Shown piece after piece: positions 22,042-30,476 of a stretch of 31,518 nt of DNA. The notes below the pieces were generated by a model. That model had not been told where the DNA came from. It worked only from the letters and a program-made list of their open reading frames with translations, and did no database searches. Source of the stretch: SIG351 sp045627045 (GTDB taxonomy: Bacteria > Bacillota > Clostridia > HGM11327); NCBI GenBank assembly GCA_045627045.1, contig JAZQMY010000017.1, forward strand, positions 1 through 31,518. The letters are read 5' to 3'. The position numbers and the translations under genes were made by a program. The first letter of the stretch is position 1; every line of letters begins with the position of its first letter.

Positions 22042-25000
22042 TTATTGATGTTTTCCTTTATTCTTTTTTGCTTTATCCATTATCGCAAATACAATTATCA
22101 CGATACATACGCATATAAGTGCAATAGCCGCAAGGCCGAATGCCGCAACGTTTACTTTCAGGTCGCCTATTGTGAACAGAACTCTGTTCATAACAAAATG
22201 CTCAAATGTTTCCTTTTCTCTCGTTACGAGAATAGAGTATTCAAGCTCCGCGCCGTTCTGTGAGATGACCTTCACTGTAATTGTATTCTCGCCCACACGG
22301 AGTGTCGTATCCGAAACAGTACACTCGGAAAGATAATCCTCCACATCGGCAATAACGGCAATTCTTGCAATATCAGGCTCAACCGTGAGCGTATAGCTCA
22401 GCTTTCCCTTGTCAAATGCTTCGTTCAGCTCAAAGTCCTTGACCCTGAGTGATGAAAGATAAGCATTCGATGAGCCTGCATCTCTTATAACCTTGACAGG
22501 ATACTTCTTTTCTGTTCCGTTCTCTGCGGTAACGGTGATATAAAGCATATTTTCGCCGGGAACAAGCTCATCTGTGCCTTCAACAGTGACTTTCGCCTTG
22601 GGATCCTCTGCAAATGCGCTGACATCAAGGCTGACTGTGTCATAGCCGACTGATATTTCCATGGCATCTGAACCGAGCTCTGTTTCTTTTCCGTTGATAA
22701 TGATTTTCTTTATCGTCTTGTTATCTGAAAGCGGCTTTCTGAATACCGTTACCTTGTATACGGTTACCGATTCGTCCTCTGCCGTTACAGTAAACAAGAA
22801 TTCTTCAGGCACATTCTCCTCAAGCTTTGTGTTGCCTGTCATTACGCAGGAGGAATAAATACTGTTGACTGCAAAATCAAACGTGATTTCTTCGATTTTA
22901 TTATCAAGCTCAATGTAATATTCCGTCTCCGCAGGGTCGAAGCTGATGCTTCCCTCTGACGGCACAAGCGAAGAAAGTGTTGAATCGCTGTTCTTCTTCA
23001 GTCTCGTTACCGTGAGAGTGTAAACGCTTGTGCTCTCATCCTCTGCCGTTACTGTGACATAGTAAACGTTGTCGCCAACCTCAAGTGTCTCAGGAGCCTC
23101 AAGCACTGCGCTTGCAAGCTTGCTTGATACGGTGTACTCCACGTTTACTTTATCCGTTGAATAAGGCACAACTACAAAGTAGTGGAATACTTCCGGTGAA
23201 AAGTCAGGCTCTGTGCCGCTTGCATCATTTGTAAATGACGAAAGTTTTGAATCGTCAGACACTGCCATTCTGAAAATAAATATTTTATAGATGCTTTCGG
23301 AGCCGTCCTCGGCAATGACCGTGATATTGTACTCATTGTTTTCTCCGGGAGCAAGCTCTTCTGCAAAGCTTTCCTCTGCCGTTGCAAATTCATCATTCAC
23401 ATCATAAAGAATTGATATCTTTGATGTTGCATAGGGTACCGTGAGGAAGTAGGTCTTTACGGAAGGTGAGAATTCAAGTGTCTCCTCAATTCCGTCAACA
23501 GTAAGGCTTGCAAGAGTTGAGTCAGAGGACTTTTCCGATCTGAAAACCCTGATTTTATAAACCTTTTCGTCGCCGTTTTCTGCTGTTACCTTTATTATGT
23601 GGTCATTGTATTCTCCGGCAATGAGCTCTTCGGGAATATCTTCCTCTGCTGAAGAATACAATCCGTCCAGAACGTATGAAAATCTGAACTGTTCTACAAC
23701 GTAAGGTACTGTTACCTTGTATTCCGTTACTCCGGGGGTAAACTCAATGAATCCGTTTTCATCCGTGATCATTGCGATATCACAGTTATCCTCTACCTCA
23801 CGGAACGAAATGTTAAGCTTATATACTGCCGTGTCACCGTTTTCTGCCGTTACGGTAATTGTGTAAAGATTTTCCTCATCAATACTGATCGTTTCCGGAC
23901 CTTCAAGGACTGCAGTGGCTTCTTCGTTTGAAGTCTCGTAATTGATTTCAACATTTTCCGTTCCGATAGGAATTCTGACATTATATTCGTACTTTCTGCC
24001 GTCAAATTCAAAAAGTCCGTTTGTTACAGTTATATTCTTGAGTGTGTTGTCTGAAGAGATATCCTGGCGGAGCACCTTTACGGTATAAATTTTAATATTA
24101 CCTGCCTCTGCCGTTACCTCGAATGTAAATATTGATTCTTCGTTTACCGTAAGCTCGGAGGTTCCTGTGGCTTTTACCTCAGCAAACTCATCCGCCAGAT
24201 CAAATTCGAATTCTATGCTATCGTATTTGTTGGAAAGAATAATCTCATACTCCGTTGTCTCCGGATCAAATTCAGGATAAAGTTTTCCGACCGACGGAAT
24301 AAGATATTCAAGTGAAGCATTATCTGACGGCTCGCGTCTTGTTACCTTTATCGAATATTTTCTTACCGCGTTATTCTGCGCCGTAACAACCACCGTAAAG
24401 CTGTTGATGCCGACTTCAAGATCATTGTTTCCTATGAGTTCAACTGATGCAAATGAATTCGTTGCGGAATATGAGAAGTCGATATGCTCAACAGTATACG
24501 GAACTTCCATTGCATACGAAACCTTGGACGGCATGAATGATTCCTCAAATCTGCCGATTGAAGGCTCAAGCATCTTGAGTGTGTTTATTGCGGAAGGAGC
24601 CGTTCTTGATACGACCACCCTGTACTCAAGCTCATCACCGTTTTCCGCAGTTACAGTGAAGAGATACTCGTTATCTCCTACGTTTAGGAGTGTATTTCCG
24701 GAGTAATTGATTTTTGCCGTCGGATCATTTGCAACGCACTCAAAGTTGATGCTCTCTGTTGTATAGGGTACCGCTATCGTGTAGCTGTATTTTTCTGATG
24801 AGAATGTCTCATTGAGCTTGCCGGTTGAAGGGGTGATTGATTTGAGAGTATTGTCGGAAGAAGCCTCTCCTCTTACTACGTTTATGGTGTATTCGCTCTG
24901 ACTCTGATCCTCTGCAGTGACCGTTATCCTGAACATGTTCTCGCCTGTTTCAAGTTCTTCACTGCCGATTACTTCAAATGATGCCGTGCTGTGATTTGTT

Positions 25001-27255
25001 ATCACATCAAAGCCCATTTTTTCGACTGCATACAATACATTGAGCGTGTATTCATGCACGTCAGCAGAAAATGCCGGAGAAAGCTCTCCTGCGGCCGGAA
25101 CGAGTGATTTGAGTGAAGAATCACTGCATTTTTCTCTTATTACAGTTATTCTGTATTCCTTCTTTGTAGTCTTATCCTCTGCAGTAACGGGAATCACAAT
25201 CAGATTTGTTTCATTCTCCGAAAGTGGATACTTCGTTCCCGCTGATACTCCTGCAGTTGCTTCGGGATAATTCGTTTCAAAGTCAAAGCTGATAACATCA
25301 ACTTCAAAAGGCACCGTTATCGTATAATCAGTCACATCAGATCTGAATGCAAAGCCAGATGTGCCTGATGACGGAACAAGCTTTGAAAGAGTTGCATCCG
25401 TTGACGGAAGCGCTCTTGTAACAGTTACCTTATATGTGGACTGTGAGCCATCCTCTGCCGTAACAGTGATATTCTGCGTTACAGGTGAGCCTGCAGTCAG
25501 AGAAAGCCTGATCGGTGAAGCGACTGAAACGCCTTTATTCTTTGTATCGTTTGCTTCAAACGAAAGAGTCACTTCAGTAATATAATAAGGAACAGCAACT
25601 GTATAATCCTTTACGGATGACGAGAATGAAGGTGAAAGTGCTCCGTTTGATACAGCCAATGATTTGAGCGTTGAATCCTTTGACGGTGCGGTACGCTTTA
25701 CCGTAACGGAATATATCTTCTTGTCTCCGTTTTCTGCAGTTACGGTGATGTCAAATCTGTTATCGCCTACTGAAAGTGCCTTTTCGCCTGTTCCGAAAAG
25801 CGTAGCTGTTGATGCGGCAGCTGTTGCCGTAATATTTACCTTTTCAGTTGTATACGGCACAGTAACCGTGTACTCCGAAACTGAAGGTGAGAATGAAATG
25901 CTTGCTCCTGAAACTGAAAGTGATGAGAGAGTATTTACAGAGGACTTTTGACGTGTAACGTTTATCTTATAAGTTTTGCGTGTTCCGTCCTGTGCAGTAA
26001 CCTCGATCTGAAGCACTGCCGTCTCGCCCGGGACAAGTGCCTTGTCTGCGGTCGGCTGGGCAACAGTTGCAAACGAATCCTTCTGTGTGCCTGTTACCGT
26101 TATCTTTTCAATCTCATTCGGAAGAACCACATTGTATTCCGTCACTGACGGATCAAATGCAGGTGAAAGGCTTCCCGAAGAAAGTGATATGCTCTTCAGT
26201 GATGCATCTGTTGACGGTGCCGTGCGGTTGACCGTAACCGAATATGTTTTCTTTTCGCCGTTTTCAGCAGTTACAACTATATTGAATGTATTGCTTCCTA
26301 CCGAAAGCGTCTTTGCGCCTGTTCCGTCTATTGATGCGGTTGAAGCGGTAGCTCCTGCCGATATCGTGACGGATGATGTTGTGTACGGCACGGTAAGCGA
26401 ATACGCATATGTAGATGAAGAAAATGAAGGTGAAATGCTTCCGCCTGTCACCTCAAGGCGTGAAAGAGTATTCACGGAAGACTTCTGTCTCTCAACTGTG
26501 AAGTTATATGTCTTCTCTGTGCCGCTCTCTGCTCTTACCGTGAGCGAAAAGCTATTGTTTCCGACAGTAAGGGGGGCATTGAGAATCTGTGATGACACAA
26601 CAGTTGCATTGGCATCATTCGGTACTCCCGAAATCGTTATCTTGTCAACCGTATTCTCAACGCTGATATTGTAATCTGTAACCGTTGATGAGAATGAAGG
26701 TGAAAGTGTTCCCGATGAAAGCGATACGCTTTTCAGTGTTGCATCTGTTGACACATTGTTTCTGATGCTGACCTCTGCCGCCTTTGACGTTACAAGTCTT
26801 GATTCAATCGGCTTTGAAGTATCATCATTCAGAACTATGTCACTATATGAAAACAGTACGTTCTTATCAGGAAGATTCTTCTTTACCGTGAATACGAGCT
26901 CATACAGAACTGTCTGACCGTTCTGAACAGACGATGCTGAATTGATTCCGGCATAAAGACCTATCAATGAGCCTCCGAGATCATATATATCATTGTCGGC
27001 TCCGGACGGCTTAAACATTGATCTGCATTCCTTGTATTCAAGGTAGGTACTGTCATACGTTATGTAAAAATCAAACGCTCCGACAAGCATCCCGTCAAGA
27101 TTCATTACTGACCTGACTACAAGCTCCGACCCCTCCATTGCCGATGCCGGCGCATCAAACGTCAGTGCTGCCGTCTGGGCATTCGCCGTGCCGAAAGAAA
27201 AAAGGCTTACAAGTATCAGTATCGAAATAAAAATATATATCAGTTTTCTTTTCAT
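22042..27255 (-). CDS. Giant surface protein: cohesin-like domain, about 17 cadherin-like repeats, C-terminal membrane anchor
   Basis: The protein has 1737 residues. A signal peptide ends near ANAQ (residues 1-27). Residues 28-165 resemble a cohesin-type domain (FDFYITYDSTYLEYKEC, then GQTVLYELVFTVKK). About 17 cadherin-like beta-sandwich repeats (PF12733 type, about 88 residues each) follow. Each opens like SSDNTLKSL, has SPSFSSSVTDYTVTVPY in the middle, and ends in TVTAENGxxKxYxVTVxR. The first nine or so are well conserved and the last ones are more acidic and divergent. The end is a single membrane helix at about 1703-1725 and KAKKNKGKHQ, with no LPXTG motif. Such proteins are surface stalks or adhesins; the cohesin-like tip could bind dockerin-bearing enzymes (inference). 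The ATG has AAGGAGA eight bases upstream. Confidence 0.82.
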   Translation of the reverse strand: MKRKLIYIFISILILVSLFSFGTANAQTAALTFDAPASAMEGSELVVRSVMNLDGMLVGAFDFYITYDSTYLEYKECRSMFKPSGADNDIYDLGGSLIGLYAGINSASSVQNGQTVLYELVFTVKKNLPDKNVLFSYSDIVLNDDTSKPIESRLVTSKAAEVSIRNNVSTDATLKSVSLSSGTLSPSFSSTVTDYNISVENTVDKITISGVPNDANATVVSSQILNAPLTVGNNSFSLTVRAESGTEKTYNFTVERQKSSVNTLSRLEVTGGSISPSFSSSTYAYSLTVPYTTSSVTISAGATASTASIDGTGAKTLSVGSNTFNIVVTAENGEKKTYSVTVNRTAPSTDASLKSISLSSGSLSPAFDPSVTEYNVVLPNEIEKITVTGTQKDSFATVAQPTADKALVPGETAVLQIEVTAQDGTRKTYKINVTRQKSSVNTLSSLSVSGASISFSPSVSEYTVTVPYTTEKVNITATAAASTATLFGTGEKALSVGDNRFDITVTAENGDKKIYSVTVKRTAPSKDSTLKSLAVSNGALSPSFSSSVKDYTVAVPYYITEVTLSFEANDTKNKGVSVASPIRLSLTAGSPVTQNITVTAEDGSQSTYKVTVTRALPSTDATLSKLVPSSGTSGFAFRSDVTDYTITVPFEVDVISFDFETNYPEATAGVSAGTKYPLSENETNLIVIPVTAEDKTTKKEYRITVIREKCSDSSLKSLVPAAGELSPAFSADVHEYTLNVLYAVEKMGFDVITNHSTASFEVIGSEELETGENMFRITVTAEDQSQSEYTINVVRGEASSDNTLKSITPSTGKLNETFSSEKYSYTIAVPYTTESINFECVANDPTAKINYSGNTLLNVGDNEYLFTVTAENGDELEYRVVVSRTAPSAINTLKMLEPSIGRFEESFMPSKVSYAMEVPYTVEHIDFSYSATNSFASVELIGNNDLEVGINSFTVVVTAQNNAVRKYSIKVTRREPSDNASLEYLIPSVGKLYPEFDPETTEYEIILSNKYDSIEFEFDLADEFAEVKATGTSELTVNEESIFTFEVTAEAGNIKIYTVKVLRQDISSDNTLKNITVTNGLFEFDGRKYEYNVRIPIGTENVEINYETSNEEATAVLEGPETISIDEENLYTITVTAENGDTAVYKLNISFREVEDNCDIAMITDENGFIEFTPGVTEYKVTVPYVVEQFRFSYVLDGLYSSAEEDIPEELIAGEYNDHIIKVTAENGDEKVYKIRVFRSEKSSDSTLASLTVDGIEETLEFSPSVKTYFLTVPYATSKISILYDVNDEFATAEESFAEELAPGENNEYNITVIAEDGSESIYKIFIFRMAVSDDSKLSSFTNDASGTEPDFSPEVFHYFVVVPYSTDKVNVEYTVSSKLASAVLEAPETLEVGDNVYYVTVTAEDESTSVYTLTVTRLKKNSDSTLSSLVPSEGSISFDPAETEYYIELDNKIEEITFDFAVNSIYSSCVMTGNTKLEENVPEEFLFTVTAEDESVTVYKVTVFRKPLSDNKTIKKIIINGKETELGSDAMEISVGYDTVSLDVSAFAEDPKAKVTVEGTDELVPGENMLYITVTAENGTEKKYPVKVIRDAGSSNAYLSSLRVKDFELNEAFDKGKLSYTLTVEPDIARIAVIADVEDYLSECTVSDTTLRVGENTITVKVISQNGAELEYSILVTREKETFEHFVMNRVLFTIGDLKVNVAAFGLAAIALICVCIVIIVFAIMDKAKKNKGKHQ

Positions 27256-27319
27256 TCTGTAAATCTCCTTTTCAAGAATTATTTATAATATACAAAACAC
27301 CTATTTTATCGCATATACT

Positions 27320-27348
27320 ATTTTATCAAAATAACCGTTTTTTGTCAA
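27320..27348 (-). promoter_or_regulatory. Promoter of the giant surface protein gene
   Basis: TTGACA (27343-27348) and TAAAAT (27320-27325) are 17 bases apart on the minus strand, with a leader of about 60 AT-rich bases before the ATG. Confidence 0.8.
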
Positions 27349-27484
27349 TAGGCATATTGTTTTCCGACTTCTTCAAGCGTGTTTTCTCTGCGCAAAATGC
27401 AATCAAACGGACATTTTTCTTCATTTCCCTGCATATCATTATGTTAGCCGGGGCATCAGCCTTACAAATTCACGGGAGGACAAT

Positions 27485-27754
27485 ATGGCAAACGGAAACA
27501 ACATCAATCCTAAATACATATCACAGCTTCAAAGCAACACATTGCAGATCGAAGCGATCGCATCGGAGCTTGACGAAATAAAAAAGGAGCTCGACAGAAT
27601 TATTCCGCTTATCGAAAAAGCAGAAAAACAGCAAGGTCTGCTCTCAATGATAAAAGACTCGGTAAATCAGCACGAAGCAAAGCTGAATCAGCTCTCATTT
27701 TCCGTAAAAGAGCTTTCCAACAGATTCAACGCCCTAAAAAGCATCAAATCCTGA
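27485..27754 (+). CDS. Small coiled-coil protein of unknown function
   Basis: The protein has 89 residues and no recognised family. Almost the whole length after residue 10 has heptad-like spacing of hydrophobic residues (ISQLQSNTLQIEAIASELDEIKKELDRIIPLIE, then HEAKLNQLSFSVKELSNRFNAL), so a parallel or self-associating coiled coil is likely. There is no signal peptide or membrane segment. GGGAGGA lies four to five bases before the ATG, a strong site that supports translation. No clear promoter is seen. It diverges from the giant surface protein gene and precedes the MATE gene, which has its own promoter. Confidence 0.65.
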   Translation: MANGNNINPKYISQLQSNTLQIEAIASELDEIKKELDRIIPLIEKAEKQQGLLSMIKDSVNQHEAKLNQLSFSVKELSNRFNALKSIKS

Positions 27755-27793
27755 AGCATAATAAAAAAATAAGCATTTTCAGACAATCCGGGA

Positions 27794-27822
27794 TTGATTT
27801 TAATGTCGATTTGTGTTAAAAT
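27794..27822 (+). promoter_or_regulatory. Promoter of the MATE gene
   Basis: TTGATT (27794-27799) and TAAAAT (27817-27822) are 17 bases apart, followed by a small hairpin (CCGC/GCGG near 27837-27853) before the ribosome binding site. Confidence 0.65.
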
Positions 27823-27870
27823 ATGTTCATTCTTCCGCTGATTTACGGCGGATGACAGGAGATTATTATT

Positions 27871-29271
27871 TTGAACACAAACACAAAAAAAGAATTATTT
27901 GAATCAGTGCCTGTCCCTAAAGCGATAGCGGCAATGGCAATCCCGACAATAATCAGCCAGCTGATAAACCTCGTTTACAGTATGGCAGATGCCTTTTTCA
28001 TAGGTCGGACAGGCGATTCCTTCAAAACAGGAGCCATCACAGTAGCATTCACGCTGTACATGATGACAATTGCGTTCTCGAACCTTTGCGGCATCGGCGG
28101 AGGAAGCCTTATCACAAGACTTATCAGCACAAACGATACAGAGAACGCAAAGAAGGTATCCTCATACAGTGTCTATCTTTCTGTGATCATAGCGCTTGTT
28201 TATTCGCTGATAGTTGCGGTCTTTATGGATCCCATACTCAAGCTCTTCGGAGCTTCCGAGAATACGATCCTTTTCGCAAGGCAGTACACGATTTTCGTTG
28301 TTGTGATAGGAAATGTGCCTGTAATACTTTCCCTCACTCTCGCTCATCTTCTCAGGAACGTCGGTTACTCAAAGCAGGCAAGCATCGGTCTCAGCGGAGG
28401 AAGTGTTCTTAACATTATACTCGATCCTATTCTCATGTTCGTGATACTCCCGGAAGGAATGGAAGTAGTCGGTGCCGCTGCCGCAACGCTCATTGCCAAT
28501 GTTGCATCGTGCATCTATCTTCTCCTTGCCGTAAGAAAGGTATCAAAAAAAGCGGCTCTCAGCCTCTCTCCCAAGGATATCAAGGGCATCAGAAAAACAG
28601 ATCTCAAAGAGCTTTACGCAGTAGGCATTCCGTCTGCAATCCTTACGGGTCTTTTTGATGTTGCCAACATATTCCTCAATTCGCTTATGGCAGCTCACAG
28701 TGACTTTGAGCTTGCGGCAATAGGCATAGTAATGAAGGCAGAGCGTCTGCCGAATGCCATCAACCTCGGTATCTGCCAGGGTATGCTCCCGATCGTTGCT
28801 TATAACTACGCTTCAGGAAATGCAAAGCGTATGCACGAGATAATGAAAACCGTAAGAATTTACGGATTGATAATTGCAGTTCTGAGCATGATATTGTTCC
28901 AGATATTCGTTACGCCTATTGTAAAGATATTCCTCAGCACATCCACGGGAAACATCGAAGATTCACTTGCAACGATAGGCTTTGCCACTCTATTCCTCCG
29001 GATAAGGTGTCTCGGTTCACTGTCGCAGTTCATGAACTATCATTCTTCCTACTGCTTGCAGGCTATGGGCGACGGAAAAGATACGCTCATTCATGCGCTC
29101 GTTCGCGAACTTGGCTTCTACATTCCCTCCATGTACCTTCTTGATATGTTGTTTGGCTCAACAGGTCTTGCATGGGCGCTCATTCTCGGCGAAACGCTCG
29201 GAGGCATTTTCGCTTTGTGGCTGCTTTCAAGGTATCTGAAAAAGCACAGGAGAAACACACAGACAGCTTAA
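27871..29271 (+). CDS. MATE family multidrug/cation antiporter
   Basis: The protein has 466 residues and about 12 membrane helices. The N-terminal half shows the family pattern: PVPKAIAAMAIPTIISQLINLVYSMADAFFIGRTGD, then AITVAFTLYMM and GIGGGSLITR. The second half repeats it: GIPSAILTGLFDVANIFLNSLMAAH and AINLGICQGMLPIVAYNYASG. MATE pumps export cationic drugs or metabolites using Na+ or H+; the substrate cannot be told from sequence. The start is a TTG (27871) with AGGAG nine bases upstream, and no in-frame ATG fits better. It is a single gene with its own promoter and terminator. Confidence 0.9.
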   Translation: MNTNTKKELFESVPVPKAIAAMAIPTIISQLINLVYSMADAFFIGRTGDSFKTGAITVAFTLYMMTIAFSNLCGIGGGSLITRLISTNDTENAKKVSSYSVYLSVIIALVYSLIVAVFMDPILKLFGASENTILFARQYTIFVVVIGNVPVILSLTLAHLLRNVGYSKQASIGLSGGSVLNIILDPILMFVILPEGMEVVGAAAATLIANVASCIYLLLAVRKVSKKAALSLSPKDIKGIRKTDLKELYAVGIPSAILTGLFDVANIFLNSLMAAHSDFELAAIGIVMKAERLPNAINLGICQGMLPIVAYNYASGNAKRMHEIMKTVRIYGLIIAVLSMILFQIFVTPIVKIFLSTSTGNIEDSLATIGFATLFLRIRCLGSLSQFMNYHSSYCLQAMGDGKDTLIHALVRELGFYIPSMYLLDMLFGSTGLAWALILGETLGGIFALWLLSRYLKKHRRNTQTA

Positions 29272-29297
29272 ATAAGAATACATCCAATAAAAATAAA

Positions 29298-29335
29298 ACC
29301 GTGAAAGGCAATCATCATGCTGTTCACGGTTTTTA
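29298..29335 (+). terminator. Terminator of the MATE gene
   Basis: AACCGTGAA (29298-29306) pairs with TTCACGGTT (29323-29331), followed by TTTATTTAT. Confidence 0.8.
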
Positions 29336-29389
29336 TTTATGCTTTTTCACTGATGAATCATTATCTCGCTTTCCCGATAATCTTCATAA

Positions 29390-29418
29390 GAAAAAGAGCG
29401 GCATTTAATACCGCTCTT
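29390..29418 (-). terminator. Terminator of the pilin relic
   Basis: On the minus strand AAGAGCGG (29411-29418) pairs with CCGCTCTT (29394-29401), followed by TTTTTCT, 12 bases after the relic's stop codon. Confidence 0.75.
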
Positions 29419-29429
29419 TGTGTCAGCTG

Positions 29430-30295
29430 TTATTCAGCCTTCTTTTTCTTTTTGTTTGCCGCAAGGATTCCGATCAAGCCCAATACGCCGGCTCCGAAGA
29501 GCATTGACCATATCAAGAAGCCGTTGCCTTCACCTGCATTGGGTGAGTATTTTTCGGAATTGTTGTCGTTTACAAACTCCGCTTCCGCAATGCAGTCCTT
29601 CATGATCATACCTTCACCGCCGCTTACTTCTGTCTCATCATAGGTTACACCGCTCTGCTGACCTTTTGCTTCCTTGACAACCGCTGAAAGTCTTTGTTCC
29701 GCCGAACTGAACGCTTGCAGATGAAGGCTTGTAGTTGTTCTCGAAGTCGAGATCGTCACCTGTCTGGGTTTCGCCGCTGATTTCTGCAACAAGCTTGCCC
29801 TCTTTGGTTGTAACCTTAACGTTGATCTCATATTCTTTGCTGTCGTAAACAACTCCGTCGAGGTCGCCTTCAGCTTCACATACATAGTATGTAAACTCTC
29901 CGGCATCGGAATATGTAAGCTTCTTGAATTTGAAATCACCCTGCTTCTCAACTGTAACTGTCTCAAGAACATTCTTATCCAGAAGCTTGATAGTGAACTT
30001 CGGAACTATTGTGCTGTTCTCGGGGAAGCCCTTGAATGTCTTTGTTCCGCTGAACTCAACGCTTATCGGAATCGGTACATAGGAATTGGAAACTATTGCA
30101 TCATTGCTGTACTTTGTAGCAGCCTTGAGTTCTTATTACGCTTGCATCCGTTTTTTTCTCTGCCGGAAGAATTCCATACCATACAACATCCTTGTAATCC
30201 TTGTTGAGTGTATCATAAGTTTCAGTGCCTACGGAGCCTACAAGTGTTTCAACTACAATGTAGTTTCCTACAGGATCACATTTCTCCCAGAGCAT
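29430..30295 (-). pseudogene. Decayed FctA-type pilin / surface protein gene
   Basis: The minus strand shows one protein spread over three frames. Piece one (30295 to about 30139) reads GNYIVVETLVGSVGTETYDTL and GILPAEKKTDAS. Piece two (30132 to about 29690), in another frame and without any Met, reads ELKAATKYSNDA, then a whole FctA-like domain: VEFSGTKTFKG, FTYYVCEAEG, FENNYKP, with Lys, Glu and Asn placed for an internal isopeptide bond. A second domain starts (VQFGGTKTFSG) and breaks off. Piece three (29690-29430) resumes in a third frame at VVKEAKGQQSGVTYDETE and ends in FVNDNNSEKYSPNAGEG, a hydrophobic span and KKKKKAE, a sorting-signal-like tail. No promoter, signal peptide or start exists; part of the second domain is missing. 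Confidence 0.75.
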
Positions 30296-30324
30296 CCAGA
30301 TGCATCGAATAAAAATTTACCGTC

Positions 30325-30357
30325 AAAAAAGAATGCCCGAATATGAAAACCGAGCAT
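30325..30357 (-). terminator. Second terminator-like hairpin downstream of htpG
   Basis: On the minus strand ATGCTCG (30351-30357) pairs with CGGGCAT (30333-30339) with one G-U pair, then TCTTTTTT. The pilin relic begins about 30 bases beyond it, with no promoter between. Confidence 0.55.
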
Positions 30358-30429
30358 CCTGAAAAAAATAGAATATATATTCAAAAAAATGAAGTTTTTT
30401 GTACGAGCAGTAAGAAAAAGTATTGTTTT

Positions 30430-30463
30430 AACAAAAAGGAGCAGTAGTGTGTACCGCTCCTTT
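30430..30463 (-). terminator. Terminator of htpG
   Basis: On the minus strand AAAGGAGC (30456-30463) pairs with GCTCCTTT (30435-30442), followed by TTGTT, 14 bases after the htpG stop. Confidence 0.75.
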
Positions 30464-30476
30464 GGGTTTGTCAATA

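Noticed and set aside
26042..26674. 210-residue open frame on the plus strand, and similar frames at 24404, 25361 and 25664
   Set aside because: They are antisense shadows of the repeats in the giant surface protein; their similarity to each other comes from the repeats.
22042..27255. CRISPR-like periodic repeats in the giant gene region
   Set aside because: The periodicity is about 265 bases and is explained by protein repeats in one long frame; no short direct repeats with spacers.
30101..30295. 64-residue open frame as an independent small gene
   Set aside because: Its ATG has no ribosome binding site and its sequence continues, in another frame, into the pilin relic.
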